A stretch of DNA of 64,000 nucleotides. It comes from JAVVVD01 sp036652795 (lineage in GTDB: Bacteria > Bacillota > Clostridia > Christensenellales > CAG-138). The notes below the pieces were generated by a model. The model was not told the origin of the DNA and did no database searches. It saw only the letters and a program-made list of their open reading frames with translations. The position numbers were made by a program, and so were the translations under genes. How positions within the stretch are numbered: position 1 is the first letter of the stretch; every line of letters begins with the position of its first letter. The DNA lies in assembly GCA_036652795.1 (NCBI GenBank), contig JAVVVD010000001.1, positions 124,001 to 188,000 on the forward strand. Reading direction: 5' to 3'. Positions 61,371 through 64,000 of the stretch are shown here, piece after piece.

Positions 61371-62756
61371 ATGCTTACACCAAAAGAAATAGTAGACGCA
61401 CTGGATAAACATATAATCGGACAGGATAGCGCAAAACGTGCTGTAGCGATAGCACTGCGTAACCGTTATCGTCGCAGCAGGCTTTCACCTGAGCTGCGTG
61501 AGGAGATTACGCCGAAAAATATAATAATGATGGGGCCAACAGGCGTAGGCAAAACTGAAATCGCCAGAAGGCTTGCGAAGCTCGTTAACGCTCCGCTGGT
61601 AAAGGTTGAGGCCACGAAGTTTACCGAAGTAGGATATGTGGGACGGGATGTGGATTCCATGATACGCGATCTTGTGGAGGCGTCTATACGGCTTTGCAAG
61701 GAGAAAAAGGCGGAGCAGGTAAGGGTGATGGCTGAAGTTGCGGCGGAGCAGCGTCTGATCGATCTGCTGATGCCATCTCAGGCCAAGCGTGCGCATGTGA
61801 GTGTTAACCCGCTTCAGTTGCTGCTTGGCGGTGGACAGAGCCAGCCCGCCGAGCCGGAACTTTCCGAAAACGAGAAGACCGAGCGGCTTACAAAACGCCA
61901 GGAGGTGGCACAGGCGCTTTGCAGTGGGCAGCTTGATAATGAACTTGTTGAGGTTGAGGTAGAACAAAACAATACAGGCAATGACGCTATGATTGCGATG
62001 GGGATAGATATAAACCTCAACGAGATGATAGGCGGCATATTACCCACAAAAAAGAAAAAGCGCAGGGTAAATACAGTTGAAGCCCGCCGTATACTCATTC
62101 AGGAGGAAACAGATAAGCTCATAGATATGGATGAGGTTATCCGCGAGGCGATTGAACTTGCAGAGCAGGAAGGCATAATATTTATCGATGAAATAGATAA
62201 AATTGCCGGATCACAGCATAATTCAGGTCCAGATGTATCGCGTGAAGGCGTGCAGCGCGACATATTGCCTATTGTTGAAGGCTGCACAGTTAATACTAAG
62301 TATGGACCTGTAAAAACTGATTTCATACTGTTTATTGCTGCCGGAGCGTTCCATGTTTCAAAGGTGTCGGATCTTATACCAGAGTTGCAGGGGCGTTTCC
62401 CAATAAGGGTAAAGCTGGATGCGCTGCGTGTGGATGACTATAAGCGCATATTGACGCAGCCGGAGCATGCTATTACAAAACAATATGCTGCACTGCTGTC
62501 AACAGATAATATCGTACTTAATTTTGAACACGATTCATTGGACGAGATAGCTCAGTGCGCATTTAACGCCAATGAAACCGGAGAAAATATTGGAGCAAGG
62601 CGTCTGCATACGATAATGGAAAACCTGCTGGATGATATATCATTTAACGCTTCTGGTGATCACCCAATTATTAAGGTGACAGTAGATCAAAAGTATGTGA
62701 AAGAACACTTGTCCAGTGAGTTTGACGGAGAGGATCTGCATAAATACATACTGTGA
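61371..62756 (+). CDS. hslU: ATP-dependent protease ATPase subunit HslU (ClpY)
   Basis: 461 residues: TPKEIVDALDKHIIGQ start, Walker A MGPTGVGKTEIARR (about 54-67), EVGYVGRDVDSMIRDL (about 85-100), the I-domain (about 110-235) that feeds substrate, Walker B IIFIDEIDKIA (about 265-275), sensor region and a C-terminal end KYIL that inserts into HslV. It unfolds substrates for HslV. The gene begins 2 bases after hslV. codY, which follows in Bacillus, is absent; instead a cell-wall hydrolase gene overlaps the hslU stop. Confidence 0.97.
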   Translation: MLTPKEIVDALDKHIIGQDSAKRAVAIALRNRYRRSRLSPELREEITPKNIIMMGPTGVGKTEIARRLAKLVNAPLVKVEATKFTEVGYVGRDVDSMIRDLVEASIRLCKEKKAEQVRVMAEVAAEQRLIDLLMPSQAKRAHVSVNPLQLLLGGGQSQPAEPELSENEKTERLTKRQEVAQALCSGQLDNELVEVEVEQNNTGNDAMIAMGIDINLNEMIGGILPTKKKKRRVNTVEARRILIQEETDKLIDMDEVIREAIELAEQEGIIFIDEIDKIAGSQHNSGPDVSREGVQRDILPIVEGCTVNTKYGPVKTDFILFIAAGAFHVSKVSDLIPELQGRFPIRVKLDALRVDDYKRILTQPEHAITKQYAALLSTDNIVLNFEHDSLDEIAQCAFNANETGENIGARRLHTIMENLLDDISFNASGDHPIIKVTVDQKYVKEHLSSEFDGEDLHKYIL

Positions 62757-63745
62757 AAAATATACGAACAAAAAAGAAACTGTTTGCAGCTATTCTATGG
62801 TCGCTTGTCACAATTGCACTCATTGGCTGTGGCGCGGCGACAACGGGTAACCTGCTGCCGGCTTATATGGATGAGGAGATGCTTTCTGACGATGTTATCG
62901 AGTTGGACATGCCCGCTTCATCTACAGATATAGTTAAATCAAAGGCGCCGGTAACGTCAACAGATATAATAGAGCTTAACGTGCCATTCACGCCAGAGCC
63001 GGCTATAAATACGCCGGCACCTTCACCAACCCCTTCGTTGACCCCGGAATACACAGTCACCGAAATGGATGGGAAAAAAGGGTATGTCTATTCAAAAACT
63101 ATTAATCTGCGCAATGACCCCAACACCCAAAGCGATATATTGGCTGAGTACAAAAAGAATGATAAGCTGAAAGTTACAGGCGAGAGTGGCGAATGGTATA
63201 GGGTAGAGATAGATAACCAAACTGGCTTTATGCTTAAAGAATTTGTCCACTTAGGTAGCGTACCTACACCAACACCAAAGCCGAAATCAACATCAAAACC
63301 AAAATCAACACCTAAGCCAAGCATATCACCCACATCGTCTCCGTCTGATGGCGAAAGTGATGGCGGATCAGGTGGATTTAGCGCAGATGACATATATCTT
63401 ACGGCGCAGCTTGTCAGCAAAGAGAGCTCGCGCAGCGATATTGACGGGTATAGGGCGGTGGCAAACGTTATATTAAACCGTGTTAATAGCAAGAAGTTCC
63501 CAAACAGCGTGGAAGGCGTGATATTTCAAGGCAATGGATCGCAGTTCAGCCCTGCAAAGAACGAGTCTTCGTTGCGTGCGGTAAAACCTACAAAGGATAT
63601 GCTAAAGGCTGTGGAAGAAGTTTTTGGCGGCAATACAATACTTGCGGATAATGTAATGTATTTCCGTGCCGCAAGCAGCGGCGAAAGCTGGGGCAGCGTT
63701 AGGGTATATTATGGAACCTACGGAGGAAATGCATTTTTCAGCTAA
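62753..63745 (+). CDS. SleB-type cell-wall hydrolase lipoprotein with SH3 domain
   Basis: 330 residues from the GTG at 62753, which overlaps the hslU stop. A basic start and hydrophobic run end in the lipobox IGC (Cys26). About 40-100 is a Thr/Pro-rich linker with an imperfect internal repeat (IELDMPASSTDI and later STDIIELNVP). A bacterial SH3 domain follows (about 103-165), then a KPKST-rich linker, then a Hydrolase_2/SleB domain (about 213-330) with Glu in AQLVSKESSRSD and AVANVILNRVNS. The enzyme should cleave peptidoglycan glycan strands outside the cell. SleB germinates spores in Bacillus; this SH3-lipoprotein form may act in vegetative growth. Confidence 0.88.
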   Translation: MKNIRTKKKLFAAILWSLVTIALIGCGAATTGNLLPAYMDEEMLSDDVIELDMPASSTDIVKSKAPVTSTDIIELNVPFTPEPAINTPAPSPTPSLTPEYTVTEMDGKKGYVYSKTINLRNDPNTQSDILAEYKKNDKLKVTGESGEWYRVEIDNQTGFMLKEFVHLGSVPTPTPKPKSTSKPKSTPKPSISPTSSPSDGESDGGSGGFSADDIYLTAQLVSKESSRSDIDGYRAVANVILNRVNSKKFPNSVEGVIFQGNGSQFSPAKNESSLRAVKPTKDMLKAVEEVFGGNTILADNVMYFRAASSGESWGSVRVYYGTYGGNAFFS

Positions 63746-63772
63746 ATAATTTATATAAACACCGGCCACAAT

Positions 63773-63806
63773 AATACCGCTATCTCTAAAGCAGAAAGGC
63801 GGTATT
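63773..63806 (+). terminator. Hairpin before the nucleotidyltransferase gene, possible terminator or translation switch
   Basis: AATACCGC/GCGGTATT (63773-63780 with 63799-63806) with an 18-base loop, followed by TTCT. The right arm contains part of the AAAGGCGG ribosome binding site of the next gene. Confidence 0.45.
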
Positions 63807-63810
63807 TTCT

Positions 63811-64000
63811 ATGCGCGCGATAATAATGGCTGGAGGCTCTGGCAAGCGCCTGCGCCCAATCACATGCAGCATACCCAAGCCAATGGTCCCGCTGCTAAAT
63901 AAACCCGTTATAGATTATTGTATAGAACTGATAAAATCACATGGGATCACGGATATAAGCATTACGCTTTTTTATCTTCCAAACAAAATAAAAGAGCATA
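63811..64000 (+). CDS. Sugar nucleotidyltransferase, N-terminal part (3' end outside window)
   Basis: 63 codons from the ATG at 63811 run off the end of the window. The start MRAIIMAGGSGKRLRPIT and IPKPMVPLLNKPVIDYCIEL are the nucleotidyltransferase signature that binds NTP-Mg and sugar phosphate, as in mannose-1-phosphate guanylyltransferase or glucose-1-phosphate thymidylyl/uridylyltransferase. In Clostridia such a start is often followed by a phosphomannomutase domain in one long protein, but this cannot be checked. AAAGGCGG lies 10 bases upstream. Confidence 0.85.
   Translation, partial: MRAIIMAGGSGKRLRPITCSIPKPMVPLLNKPVIDYCIELIKSHGITDISITLFYLPNKIKEH

Noticed and set aside
63270..63325. 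Short tandem repeat near the end of the hydrolase gene
   Set aside because: It encodes a KPKST-type linker between domains; it is not a CRISPR or intergenic repeat.
1..64000. Search for tRNA, rRNA, 4.5S RNA, riboswitch, CRISPR, IS or phage elements
   Set aside because: Nothing convincing was seen by eye. Almost all sequence is coding, and the spaces hold only promoters, hairpins and terminators; a covariance scan would be needed to exclude small RNAs.

Overview
The window is a 64 kb chromosomal stretch from a low-to-mid GC Firmicute, most likely an anaerobic, probably spore-forming member of the Clostridia. Gene order points there: rsmD-coaD-ylbJ-tmcAL-pta-ackA-yceD-rpmF-plsX-acpP-rnc-smc-ftsY-ylxM-ffh-rpsP-khpA-rimM-trmD-rplS-rbgA-rnhB-yraN-(yifB)-dprA-topA-trmFO-hslV-hslU is the classic Firmicute core neighbourhood. 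Other signs are ylbJ (a sporulation membrane protein), a SleB-type hydrolase, a pta-ackA acetate pathway, Feo ferrous iron transport, and AGGAGG-like ribosome binding sites with many TTG/GTG starts. Species cannot be named from the sequence. I see no rRNA, tRNA, CRISPR array, insertion sequence, phage gene or plasmid marker.

Layout. 1-9.5 kb is a mixed accessory part: the end of glycogen phosphorylase, a ComEC-like metallo-hydrolase, a lone acyl carrier protein, an alpha/beta hydrolase, a PhzF-like isomerase, a FeoA-FeoB fusion with a Cys-rich partner, the hibernation factor HPF and a Na/phosphate cotransporter. 9.6-16.7 kb holds pth-mfd, a foldase lipoprotein, rqcP and an ispD-ispF fusion. 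16.7-21.8 kb is on the minus strand: HU, an unknown lipoprotein, a cell-wall amidase, and clpC with a EutT-type cobalamin adenosyltransferase behind it. 22-30.2 kb carries a cysteine desulfurase and thiI, a lipoprotein/zinc-ribbon/recX/P1 peptidase cluster, then acpS, nnrD, an amidohydrolase and 5-formyl-THF cyclo-ligase. 30.2-50.4 kb is the information-processing core, with only ylbJ and tmcAL on the minus strand. 50.5-54.7 kb is a very large membrane glycosyltransferase fusion followed by a GtrA flippase. 54.7-63.7 kb returns to the core: yifB, dprA, topA, trmFO, hslVU and a cell-wall hydrolase. The window ends inside a sugar nucleotidyltransferase.

How the genes work together. Most plus-strand genes after 30 kb are packed with stop/start overlaps, implying long operons for lipid precursor supply (plsX, acpP, acpS), protein targeting (ftsY, ylxM, ffh), ribosome assembly (rimM, trmD, rplS, rbgA, khpA), tRNA modification (tmcAL, trmD, trmFO, thiI) and proteolysis (clpC, hslVU). 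Strong sigma-A type promoters and intrinsic terminators divide the units. The only gap longer than 300 bases (2167-2468) holds a terminator and a promoter.

No clearly new defence or mobile system is visible. The best candidates for undescribed biology are the double GT-C glycosyltransferase fusion with its GtrA partner, the minimal EutT-like enzyme behind clpC, the coiled-coil protein between coaD and ylbJ, the solitary acyl carrier protein, and the feoAB promoter with a perfect palindromic operator.
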